Below are positions 1-12,600 of a stretch of DNA of 64,000 bases, piece by piece. A program made the translations under genes and the position numbers. The notes below the pieces were generated by a model. That model saw only the letters and a program-made list of their open reading frames with translations. It searched no databases and had not been told where the DNA came from. Position 1 is the first letter of the stretch. Each line of letters begins with the position of its first letter. The stretch spans positions 6,098,501 through 6,162,500 of the forward strand of contig NC_051101.1 in the NCBI RefSeq assembly GCF_901709675.1. The letters are read 5' to 3'. The stretch comes from Syngnathus acus. Its lineage: Eukaryota; Chordata; Actinopteri; Syngnathiformes; Syngnathidae.

Positions 1-2689
1 CAGGCGATTGAGAGGGAAGGCAGACTGCTCAGTGGTGGAGAGAGTCAAACAAACAGAGCCAAAGATATCAGAGGATAGAATTGGAAAATAATCAAGGATT
101 TGTGAGGAGAATTAATAAGGAAGATAGGCACAAATAATCATTTTTGAGACTCTCTGCAAAATTAGCCAGGATGGACTATAATTATCAAACAAGGGAAATG
201 GCATAAGCTACATCAACACCTAATTATAAGTGATAACCAAGATATAAGGGTCGCAATGTTTTTATTTTACACTGTGACTGTGCGGCAGCGTGTCTTGAGT
301 TCTTATTACCTGCCAAAAGTATTTGGTTTTATTTTGAGAAAATGCTGTATTTTAATCTTGTAAAGCACCTGAGCGGTATTTAAAAATAGTGAGAATCACA
401 GGATTTTTCAGACTCTCAAAAATCCACTTGAAGGAAAATTATCATTTATTAGTTGTGTTTATCAATGTATTTGTAATTTATTTTGCTGAAGAAAAGTCTT
501 CATTTTTGGGGTATAGGGTATAATAGCTTCTGATATCAATATGAACCATTGCCTTTGTGACAACTGTGTGGTTTATTTCTGACAGTTTCTGTTCTCATGT
601 AGGTTAGCTGTATGAGTCCCCTGACTGCTTTCTCTGGCTTGGCCTTTTCTCAGAGTTAAGAACGCAGAGTAGGGTGGCATGAACTTACCAAGTCCGGTCT
701 CCCTAGAAACAAGCTGCATACCTGCCAACTTATGCATCCCGGGTTTAAGCTAACGAACAAAAACAACATCCGAGTATTCCGTGTGTGCTTGGTTTATGCA
801 TACTTTCAATTCGCACAGGACCCGGTTGATGATATTTTACGAGATCACAAGGACATAAGAACGGACCAGAATGCAAACCCAGAAACTGTTAGGGACTTAA
901 GCCGATGCTAATGAAAGAAGAAAGCAGGGGAGGTTGAATAAATGACAGGCGAGAGGGGCGATGGGGTGAAAGAAAGTGGCAATGAAATAAGCAGCACTTG
1001 TGTGATCAGCCACATCCTATTGTTGTTTTGTGTGCAGGGGGGAAAGTCGTTCATCATCATATCAATAAAAATACGCAGCTGATTATTATTATTGTTTGCT
1101 TACTATGAGCCACTATCATAAATAATGGGTCTTCCGCTGCTGCTTGTATTAATTATAATTAGAATGCTGATAATGTGTATGCTCTTTTATTACAGGAGCT
1201 GAATCAATTTTACAGTCTAATTCAGCTCCGCAAGGTCACGCAAAGTTGCCAGGGCAAGAGATGGCTCCTTGTAAAGTGCCTCTACTATCTGAGCTAGAAG
1301 AGCAGAACAGAGAGAGACCCAACCTGGTCAGACAGATTTATCAGCATCTTCTCATAGCTGCTCCTATGAAGGTTTTCTTTCTTCTTTTTTTTCCATCAAT
1401 GCAGTGAAGCCACAGCACGGATGGATTGACCAGAAATGTTATTTGAGTAACTTTGCTATTTTTTGCTATGGCCATATAACCTGGCATGCTGGTCATGCTT
1501 TGGTACAAATCTTATTAACTCCATGATGTATTGATTTGGATTACTGAATTATCCATTGTTTTACTTTAGATGTATGATTTTAGGGGACAGCAAGAACAAA
1601 ATGGCAGCTTGCAAAAAGAAACAAAAGTACTCTTCTGCACACAGTTGACTGAAGAGTGTGTTCAGCCAAATTTCAACTTAGTCTACATTCATAAGGCACC
1701 CCACTGTCTTGTTTCTCTGTTTGGTCCTTATTCTGTCAGATGGCTTGACTACAGTGGTGCTTACCAGCCAGAAATTCACTTTCTACCTTTTATCGCCGAC
1801 AGTGTTGCGTTTGAAACAACATTACCTCGGATTTACAAACTTAATAGCCTGCAGATTGGAAGTATACACATTGGTTTGTCCGTTGTCCACATTTGTAAGT
1901 GGGACATATTAAATTAGATTCCTCTCACTTACCGTCCTTAGCCATCTTCTTTGTAATTCAACTGTGAGTACAAATAAAGCCATAATCTTAACAATAAACA
2001 TGATCAGCCTCATTAATGTAATGCATACACAGGGATTTGTCCAATTAGAGGTTCATACTGAGGTGGAGAGGATGTTTCAAAACAGCATGATGAAAAATGC
2101 TCATGGTACACTTGCATTGTACTTTTTTGATTCACTGATCAGTTTATCCAGTTCTTTGAAAACACTGATTATTGGAGGATTGATTGTGCGTGTTGCGTGA
2201 TTTTTATTGTTCTGACAGTCAGCTCAAATAAGGTAGGATATTTGACTAGATCCTTTCAATTACACCAAAGAGCAGCCCACAACCTTAATATGAACCTAGA
2301 TATGAACCCTAACCACACCCACCACTTTTTCCGGTGCTGCTATCCAGAATTCTTGAACATGTCGGAGACTGGAAAACCACTTGGTACTCTCCCCGGGCTT
2401 GCCACTTATAGGTCGAGGCTCTTCCTGGATGCCAGATCTGGTCTGCCCCCGTCACCGTACACCCAACCTTGTCTTAAAGCTGCCTCTACCAGTCACCTGT
2501 CAAATGCACCCCACCTTTAAGTGGACAGTTATTTTCCATTGGTTTTAGATGTCTTTCATATCATGGCTCATTAAAGCGCAGCATAGTAGGCAGCATATTT
2601 ACATAGGCTACTGGGGGGTTTTAATTTGCGTTGGTACGGAGCATGACCGGAACTGAAGAGTTCAGCAGCAAAATGACTTTTTCACAAGA

Positions 2690-2727
2690 CCCCCCCCCCA
2701 CACACACACACACACACGCGCGCGCGC
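2690..2727. repeat. Compound microsatellite (C)n(CA)n(CG)n
   Basis: A run of about ten C is followed by CA dinucleotides and then CG dinucleotides. The alternating purine-pyrimidine tract, including a CG part, is a potential Z-DNA former. Confidence 0.9.
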
Positions 2728-5652
2728 TCGTCTGCACTCAGCGTTCTCCCATCCGTTCCCATCTGAAAACACGGAGCTGGGCGTAATTGCTCGAGCGGGA
2801 CACAAAGACAGAGGCAGAAGGGGCCTGAGCCTCCTCAGCGGATTGTGTTTGTGATCATTCTACAGTGCAGTTTCCAAATGTATACATGCAATTTTCTGGC
2901 CACTGTGTTTGGCTCCGTCCAGAATCAGACTGTTCGGCCATCTGCAGTTCCACTTTCATCCCAGTGATAATTTTTTTAACTACTGGATATTATTTCTGTA
3001 TTTTTCACTGATCCCAATCACTGAAGCGTGAGCTTCCAGCAAAACTATTGCGACTAATGTGTTACTATTTTTCTTTTATTATTGCTTTTAAACAACCGTC
3101 TCAGCAATCTCTATTGTGTTTGCGCATAAGACGTCTTTTATTTTATACAAAACAGATGGAGGAATCCTCTGTTGAATTATTTACATGACAAGATAGTCAT
3201 GCTGCCAACTTCTGCAATTTTATCTCACATTGTGAATAGCAGAGGTATCACGCAATTTCCTTCTGACAAGATTTTGAGCAGAGATTTCTCCAAAACAGCG
3301 GGCCTTTCACGCTTTTGCTGCGGAGAGACTTATATCAGAAGAGATAGCACTATCAGCCTGCAGTTCAAGATTCTATTGAGAGAGACAAGGAGGGATATGG
3401 GCTAATATTGTCATAAGAGGCTCTGTATCACTCCCCAAAATACACGAGCCAATGGGAGATGCAGCATTTGCAGCATCTGCTCCTCAAACATTTGTTCTCC
3501 TCCCACATTTCTCAAAGGGCCCAGCACTACAAAATGGTTTCTCCAAATCGCAGGCTGTTCATCATGCATTGCCATAAGACAGGCTCTTTTCTCACTCCAC
3601 CCATCATCATCCTATAGAGACACAAAAGAAAAACAACTCCTTGCCATGGAATCCCAACTTCAAACGCTATCGCTTGGTCTTCATCCCATTCAACACCACC
3701 GTGCTTCATCATGCCAAAAGCGGCGCACCCCTCCTTTTCCAGTCCAAACACTCTGACAACGACGGCTGTGATGATATGGAAAGCATAGATCGTCAGATAG
3801 ACAAGCAGACAGACACATAGAGCATGTGATTTCCGCGTAATTTTGGAAAGCATATTGACAAATTTTGCCATCTGTCTGGGAGGGAGAGATGGCAGCGTGG
3901 AGCTCATTTTCCGTCTGCTTGCTTTATTGCAGTTATATGGAAATACAATTTTTGGAGCAGGATGCAAACTGCTGAAGCTGACAGGCATGTCCATACTACC
4001 GCATGTCTTATGTCCAGACCTACGTGCCGAATGTAAAAAATGTGAGAAAATATGCAAATTTACATCAACAACGTGCATTACTCCTATGTTTCAAATTTGG
4101 GAATTTCCTACCGTTGAACAGTTTTGACTGTGTCTCTTGTGCCACCAGGCCATTGTTAATTTGATCCAGTGAGCCGCAAATGGTCATACAGACACACACA
4201 TTGAGGATCACGTCTGGTTCAGCTGCTCCTTGGCTCTGGCATTAATACAAAGCAGATTGGTGGAGATCTGCAGCCCTTGTTGTTTGATCTTTCCTCCTCT
4301 TGCCACATTTTCTGGCATTGCCCTTCTGCCACACTGCGTGGCGCAGGCAAGCCTGGCATGGCCTCAACGTGCCTGCCAGGTTTGTTCTCTGTCTTCTTCG
4401 CCTTCCAACTTATCCCCTTATGCCTGCTCCGTGGATTCACTCGTGCACATAACAAGAGTTCCCTTAGCCCCAGCAACAGCCTGGATTCAGGAGACCTCCA
4501 ATCCTCTATGCTGTCGTCAACAAATAGGAGGGACGGTACCTCGGCCTGTAGCGCATGGATGGCATGATTCTTTGCTCAAAAATCTAATGTTGGACGGTGA
4601 ACTGTAACGGCTTGATTTAACATCTGGTACAGAAGAAACCTAATCTGAGAACAAAAGAAAGTTGTTAGTCACAATCAGACACCCAAAGCCTTGGTTTGAA
4701 CAAATACTGTATGCTCTTGTCTAGACGCCCATTCTATCCTACTTTCTATTTACGCAGCACAGTAATTTGACCGCTTATGTTTGGAGGTTCTATAGAAATT
4801 GTGTAAAATGTCCCAATTTAATGTATTATTTCACACCAAATAGATCCTAGGAGTAAAGAGAGCATCAATGGCATCTTCGGAATCTATATTATTTGGCCAA
4901 ATAATATTGTCTATGTGTGTCATGAGAATCGGCAGTGGAAGACACGTATTCAGTAATAAGATTCCATCTTTGCACTGGTTTACAACAATCTATCCCCACT
5001 TGTGAAAATCCGTTGCAGATATCCAATTCACGCTCCTTTATGGTTAACTGCTTCATTTGTGACTAATGACATGCACTCGGTAATATTGCCCTAAATTACT
5101 CCAAGTTTAAGATGAAAGATTGGATACAGCGCAAGAGACTAAGTTGAAGAAGAGAGCAAGTGACACATTAGTTAAATGTGGTAGATCATTTTTTGGCAGC
5201 TCCAGGGTCAAAAGCAGAGTTGGAATATAATGACAGAAGATGGGAAGAGGTAAACCGCTATACAAACAGTAAAGACAAAAAAAAGAAAGAGAGAAAGATT
5301 GCACATGTCATGAACATCATGATTGTAAATTGCTGCAAAAATATTGTGCTCATCTTTCGTTGGTTTTGCCCCGATGTTGTGAGACAATGTGACACTGAAA
5401 TAATAATTGCATTAATCAGCCTCAAAAAATGAAAACAATCCATGACCATTTAATGATTCATTAATTGTATGAGTAATTTAAGGGCAACTATCAGCAATGT
5501 GGATGCAGCTTCCCTAATGAGTCTTCTTTGTTATGCCCGCTGTTATTTGGGTGAAATATCTCTCGAGCTCCGAAAAACAGAAAAATAAAATGCATTGTTA
5601 AATGAACTTTTTTGTAGAATATACTATAAATATATATTTTAATTTTATTTGG

Positions 5653-5656
<4 letters not shown>

Positions 5657-5749
<93 letters not shown>
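5657..5749. repeat. (TC)n microsatellite, ~90 bp
   Basis: A nearly perfect TC dinucleotide tract of about 45 units inside the zfpm2 intron. It is a homopurine-homopyrimidine mirror repeat, a class that can form triplex (H-DNA). The 85-codon frame across it, encoding alternating Leu-Ser, is a by-product. Confidence 0.95.
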
Positions 5750-5750
<1 letters not shown>

Positions 5751-7199
5751 ATTTGAGCTACAAAATGGGTTCTCCTTTTGGGGAGTGTCTCAAGATGCGC
5801 ACAGGATCAGTAATGGTCTCCAAGGCCTCGCGGGCAACATATGGAGCCCTCCAACTTAGTCTTCAACTTGCCAATGGCTGTTGTGAAAGGTGCATCAGAA
5901 ACTCCAGCCCTCGGAGAGCTAATTAGAGCCCCTTGTGCTTAAACCTTGCTCAGAAGTTGCTGTGGGCTGCATCAGCCCCACCTAGGCAGGATCTCTACTG
6001 CCTCCAAGATAATACAAACAATTTGCATATGTCAACGTTTGACATTCCTCAGCCACGGACGGCTTAGCTACTCTCAAAAAGTTTGCAACGCATTTGATCA
6101 TTTACAGGCTTTTGTATTTGACAAGGATATTTAGACTCATGCTTGTATTTTTCATTAATATTTTGATGCTTTAGTGATCACTAATTATCACTCCCACTTT
6201 ATTAAACTAGTGATTTGTAGCCGATATAAAGCTTGACATTTGGGGTTTTGACAATGCGTACTTGGCTGCAGAGTAATTAAGCTCGAGCAGCCTTCATTCA
6301 TACCTGCCAGAGTGTAGTACTGAACGGTTACACAGTGACGATTTCAATTAATGAAAACGTCTAAAGCAGCATGCACGTGGGATCACTGTGCTGGGTCTAG
6401 CTTGACGATATTTGTCATGCGCTGTAAGCCTACACAATTACACAGACCGAACATAGTAATTGCTGTGTAGAAGCTCTCCCAATGTTATAAAATACAATTA
6501 CCTTGACGGAAAGAGCTTGTGGATCTAGGTGGAGGAGGGAGGAGGAGAGCAGCGCGGGGACAAAGCAACAACCTTTAACCGAACTGTACATCATGATTCA
6601 CTTTTAAGAGGAGGAAAAAATAAATAATGTTTGAAAGTGCAATGATTTCTGTGATTTAAGGGGGCTTTTGAGAAGCGTATTACGAGAGGTGACAGCCTGT
6701 GGGAGATAGGCAGACTGTGTTAAGAGGAAAGGATAAGAGGCTATGACATTATGTCTGCAGGGTTAAGGTGTCAGAGTCAAAGTGTGAACCACTATTACTG
6801 GATCAATACTTCTCAGTTTTGGACTTATCTGGCCTGATAGCTGCATTTCTGGATATACGCTAGGACGAACTGCGTAGGAGTGACTCCTTTCTCTATTTGC
6901 GATACTCAAAACAACGGAAATATCCAAGGCCCTTTATTCATCAAAGATCCCATTCATGTAGTGATGGATGGAAGATTCTTTGGTTATTGTGAATGCGTAA
7001 GAAGTCCATTTTTTGCTTATGGGTTAAGAAAACTAATTGCACCATAGCAATGTCCATTCCCGAGCAGAAAAAAACAAGTATTGTCGAGTCAGAGTGAAAA
7101 ATTTCAAGTCTCTCGTTAAACTTCAGAAGCTTGTGAGTTAATCCTTGTTGTACACAGAACAAAAAGTCTGCATTCAACAATTTAGAAAAAGCCAAGAGA

Positions 7200-9520
7200 A
7201 GAAAAGTGAGAGGGGGGAACTGGCCTGATCGCTACGTATTCATATTCCGTTGCAGGCGTTATCACTTAAAAGGCTTTCTAATTACAACAACAAGACAAAA
7301 ACTCCTTGGATTCCTTCCAGACCCGCTAAATGATAAAATAAGCTTGCACTCTCTCTCCTTCTTAATCTCTGCAAAGCACCTTGGAGCCTCATCTCCCAAA
7401 TACAGGCGAATGAATGTGAAAATGCCATTTAGAGATGCAGGTGTGACATTTGATAAGAAACTTCTGGATTAAATATGTTCTGCTAATGAGCAACCCAGCT
7501 ACCCCATCAGGGCAAACTATTGGTGGGATTGTGTGCGAGCTGATAACATTCCACATGCAAACATCCAAATTCATTATTAATAAACAGCCGCAGTCTCTCT
7601 ATCATACAGACTGTGTGGATCCTTCAGTGGAGAGACAGCGATGTTGCGTCTCATTAAGAGAGCCAAAGGAATAGAAGGGGGAGCTATGGGTGGGCTATGT
7701 ACACGCGCACGGGTATCATCTGTTTTCATATTTAGACGTTTGGGGCTTTTCTGAGGGGGAAGGGAATGGAGACCATTTCAAAGGCTGTGTTAATGTTGCA
7801 TTGACTGCTGGAACAAAAGGCTCGAACGTTCCGGGGGATCTGGCAGCCATCGAACGGCTAATTCGGCAAAAAGGGCGGACGGCCTCGGCAATCGGAGAAG
7901 TAGAATCGGAAGTCCCCGGCCCCGACTTGACATTTAGAATGATTTGGTGAAGATTAAAGCCGTATTACTGCTGTGGCTGTTTATGTGGCTCTGTAATGAG
8001 CTGGGAGTGTGTAACTGTCTTGCCCGCCAAAGTTGCCCGACGCTTCAGACACACATTTTCAAAGAACGGGAACTCTTGACGGTATCATGGTCATCTTCTC
8101 TGGCTGCAAGGCTCAGTGGCAAGGAGCCGGGGGACTCATGGTAAACTCCAGAGAGGGAAGCTTCCTCCGTCTTGTCAGTCTAAACCAGCTTAGTTCAGCC
8201 AGCCAGCAAAGTGTCTCGGATTGACAGGCGGCACTTTGTTATTCGGACCAGTAACTGGAAGTCCATGTCTGCAGCATGCCTGGAAATATTTTATATTCAA
8301 ATATAAATTAGAAACGGAATGTGTTATTTCAGGCCCAGCAAACGGCTATGCACTCTTTCAAGGTTCACGCAAACCTTCTTCTAAAGGGAGAAGGGGCGAG
8401 GGGGAAACAGCTTTAGGAATTTTGCCAGTGCTCTGTTTTGACAATTATTATTTTGTCCTGTCGGCTTTTTGCAGAACACACGAAATGACACCTGGTGGCA
8501 CCAATCCTACAGAGAAATTTCAACCTGTTTTTCTAAATCCATGTTATCTGCAAATAAAAGCACAGGTAATTTTAGCATGTGCAAATGAAGGTTGCAGGTG
8601 TCGTCCGTTCGTCGGAACGTGCTTTATGATGTTAATTAGTTGTTCGCGTAATTTGCAGCCACCGCCGTCAAGCGTGAGAAGTTCAGAGACCTGCTGTTAA
8701 GAGAGAGTCAATGCGGTGGCACTGTTTCAAGAGCTCCCAAACAGGATGGCCGGCGATAACGAACAGGTGATGGGGCCTGATGCCTATGGCGCCGCAGCGG
8801 GATATTGCAAAGACAATTGAATTCATAGCGAGGAATGAATCTTCTGGACAGCATATCAAATGTTAAAACAACACGCATTGCATGCAATTTGCTTATGCAG
8901 AGCTGTGATAAACTGTGGTTATTTAAAAGATAAACAAAGAGGGGATCTAGCGCAGTAAATTGTGCATGTGTGTTTATTCCCGATGAGTAACGCCAGAGGT
9001 TTATAGTCCCCGACACAGGCAGCAGTACTTTATGGCCTCTCTGTTTGTGTGATAGTAGTATTTATGATATTAGAATTTATGTCGTCCTGTACTCACACTG
9101 TCTGTGTCTCGGTCCGGGTGTGTATTTAAATCCACTTGGGGAGATTTTGTATTTGTCTTGCGTGTGAGTTAAAGTCTCTGGATAACGAGAGGTCAGCTTG
9201 ATGATACCGCATTCCCTCTGAAGGAAATCCAGTTCGCTAAGGTTAAATACGACGTTCGGCGAATGAATGCCATTCATTTTGAAGTGTATCATTTCCACGG
9301 CCGGCAAGCCGGCAATGGCTAATCGTAACCCCTCACAATGACATTTCCAGTCCGCTTCACCCGACTCCAGACATATTTGCTCACCCGTTCCACTTGTGTC
9401 CTGCTAAGATTTAAACGGCAAACATAAAATGTAGACGATAACCTGGGGAAAGCTATAGAGGGGCTTGACAACATTATTTTAGAGACCAGATCCGTGCGCT
9501 GCAGCACAGCAGTCGGGAGC
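7200..9520. promoter_or_regulatory. Possible conserved non-coding block in zfpm2 intron
   Basis: About 2.3 kb free of simple repeats and recognisable transposons, with more balanced base composition than the AT-rich surroundings. It contains several AT-rich homeobox-like cores (TAATTA, ATTAAT) set among GC-richer sequence. Introns of ZFPM2 in vertebrates are known to carry many conserved non-coding elements, so enhancer content is plausible. No element can be delimited from one sequence; this is inference only. Confidence 0.3.
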
Positions 9521-9581
9521 GATTATCTACTGTGATCCTTCTCTGACGCCTCAAAGTCATTCATCTGCCGATCCTTTATGC

Positions 9582-9602
9582 CCCCCCCCCCACACACACA
9601 CA
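9582..9602. repeat. (C)n(CA)n short compound repeat
   Basis: About ten C followed by CA dinucleotides. Confidence 0.8.
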
Positions 9603-12600
9603 GGCACACCAAGCTCTATGCAAAAGCGGACCTCTAATCATGTCGACACCGTGTGTCAGTGCCATGGATGAGCTAGGCCTAAAGATGAGAACGGATGTGT
9701 AAACATGGGCAGGCAGCTGGGAGCTTCCCTATATTGCTCAGAATAAGCAAACGGGAAGATTTAGGGATTTTGCCACGGCCTAAGTCGGGGTCTTTTTTGA
9801 CGATTTTCAAGGGTGCCGTCTATGAAATATTGTTCTTGGCTCCTGCCTGTTATAAGCTGTCTTTTGACAATAGCATAACAGAATGAGAGGAATGTTTCTA
9901 TTTTTTTTCTGTGCTGAGAATTGATCGCTTGACTATGTTGCACACATCTACCCCATCCTCTGCCATTAACCTCATTGACCACAGTATTCATAAACCATTT
10001 TACCCATTACTATTGATTTGAAACTATCATGAGAGTTTAATAAATCGATTGTGCAACAACTGTGCTCCTTCCATAAACAGACTAATACTAATAGAATTGG
10101 CTGTGGGATGTTTATTAACAACACTCAGATGTGTTTTCTCCCTTGTCGGGATTCTATTATGGAGAATGCTCCCGCCTCTTGTTTTGATACAGTAGTCATT
10201 TAAAGAGCGATCTTAATTGACTTATTTTTTCCCCGCACGTCTGTCGGAGCTTGTGCATCCAATGCGAAAAGAGCCTGCTTCCTTTATTGGGCCACACACA
10301 AAGTACCAAGTTCAATTTTACCATTCATAATGAATGCAGCCTCACCATTCAAATGCAGCCATAAGCACACAGCAGATAAGAATTTAATTAAATGTAGATT
10401 AAAACCAAACAGGAAAACACACTTGCTGATAATTTTTTATCACATCCCCTGGTCATATTTTTTTACCCCGTAATACTTTCGACTGGTTCTTCCTTGGGCT
10501 ACATCTTTTCAGCTTGCCAAAAGTGGCGAAACACCTCGCACATCTCACCGTGGCACTGTGAGATTGTGTAAAATGCAAAACGAGGGGCGGTCACACGATT
10601 AATCAGAATCCTCGTGTCTGGGGAGGATGGAAGCTGGCGGAGGATTGAGGGGAGGAGGTGGAGGGGGTGTTCCGAGGTGCAAGGAAGGAATTAGTTTCTT
10701 CATCCTAAATTTGCATCATATTCCAAAGGACAATCCCAACACTGTAGGCAACAGGAAACGTATCTTTCTTTCTGCCGCAACAATTAAATATGTTCTACAA
10801 TGCTGAATAAATGTCACCTTCAGTATGAAATCGTCCCTACTTGCTAAACACGATGTTACACTGAGCTCCCGGAAAGCATGCCGGAGCACACAGAGCCGCT
10901 GCTGAGTGTAGTAAACATTCAGGCGTCCACTCCGGTGAGGCAACTTTGTTCATTTTGGGTTTATTTGAGGGGAGTTCAGCAGTAGAATCATTTATATTAA
11001 TCATTAAAAATATGATTGTGCCAACGCAATAGAGTATTTTTATCGGGCTTCATTATGTGTTATTATTTGGTTTTAAATTACATTTGTTTTGGTTTCATAT
11101 CCTGGTTGATGCACCTTTTTTGTCTTACTCGTTAGGTTAGTGGGTTACCTGTGCTGCTCTACCTGGTCCCTTGTGTTAACCAATCAACTCCCTCGAACCC
11201 TTCGTGTCCCAGGTGTTTTTTGTTATCGCATTAGTTTGCTTGTATTTAGTTCTCAGCTTTGTTTGAGCTCCCTTTTGTTGCGTTGTGGTTGCTGTCATGT
11301 TTTGTCTCTTCTGGTGGTGTAGTTTGTTTTCTGATGTTTCGTTGTTACTATGAGTTCTGGTTAGAGTTTTAAACCGTGCTCCTGCAAGTATTTTAGTTAA
11401 TAGTTTTGTTCAGTACACCCTGCTGCATGACAGACATATGCATATAGAGTTATATGTTTTGGTTTATTGGTTTGTTGAACATACAAACATTACATGAAAT
11501 GATTAAATTTATGGGAAAGAAAATAAATATTTTCTTGAAGATCTAAGTTGTTTACATGTTCAAAGGGAGTAGGTGGAAGTACCTTCTGCCTCAAATTGTG
11601 AAGCTATAGAATTGGAAAGAACCTGTAAATGAACATTGCTATTGCAGTAATGATCTGGGATCACGAACAGGATGTTGGTGATGATGCATTAGGTTTGAAC
11701 ACCTCCACAGTGGCTTCGGCCGTGCCCGCCCGCATGCCCGCTGCCCTGCAACTGCATCGGAGTTCCACTCTATTACCCTCACGCAGGCGTTTGGCCTTTT
11801 CTGTGGGGAAAAGAGCAATTTCCTGTCGCAGTCTGTTTGATCAAGTGCTAAACCCTTGTGATCAATAGAGAGACAGATGTCGGCTCCAGATGGCCGCGCG
11901 GTGATACCTGGGGCAGCGCGGGGGCTTGCCAGGACGACCGAATGGCAATGAGCTAGGGCAGCGAGTGTGCTCCCTGATGCATCAGCTACCGAGACAAAAT
12001 GCGATGGACGCAATTAGGCCTTTTAGTCCCACATTATTTCTTTTTCTAACAAAATGACAGAAAATTATAACCATCGAATACTAATTATGAAGCAATGTGT
12101 AGAAATACAGAGGGCAACCACGCTATGCTGATGTATACAATATAAAGAGTTTTAAATATTGTTTTAAAATCCTAAATTAACATGTATAAAGTTAACACAT
12201 TCAACGAGCTAATTCCAATCTTCACAACCCGAACAATAACGTTTGAATTCCAAAGTGGATGACAGGTGCATCTCTGTGGCTCTGTCCTTCTGGAGAGTAA
12301 GAAAATAACTGCCAGCACCAGAAGGCCAAAATAGACCTCTCCAAACGAGAGAGACAAGGCAAGAGAGTGGTTCCCAGTTTTTAAACGGCAAGCATTTGCA
12401 TTAGGCTGGCATCCACCATACACCCCCACACATACACCCTCCACCCCCAACACACACACAGAATGGCCAGCCCATGTGGTGTAGGGCCGGAGCCATGTTG
12501 GAGAAGACACTGAGGCACGTGGCAGCGGCTTTGCTGCTCTCCCAGAATAAAAAAAAAAAAAAGAAATGCCCAACGTGAGCCCTTCACATGTCTCTGCTGA

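Noticed and set aside
3527-4078. 183-codon minus-strand open frame in the zfpm2 intron
   Set aside because: No domain, no splice or promoter support, composition like its surroundings; chance frame.
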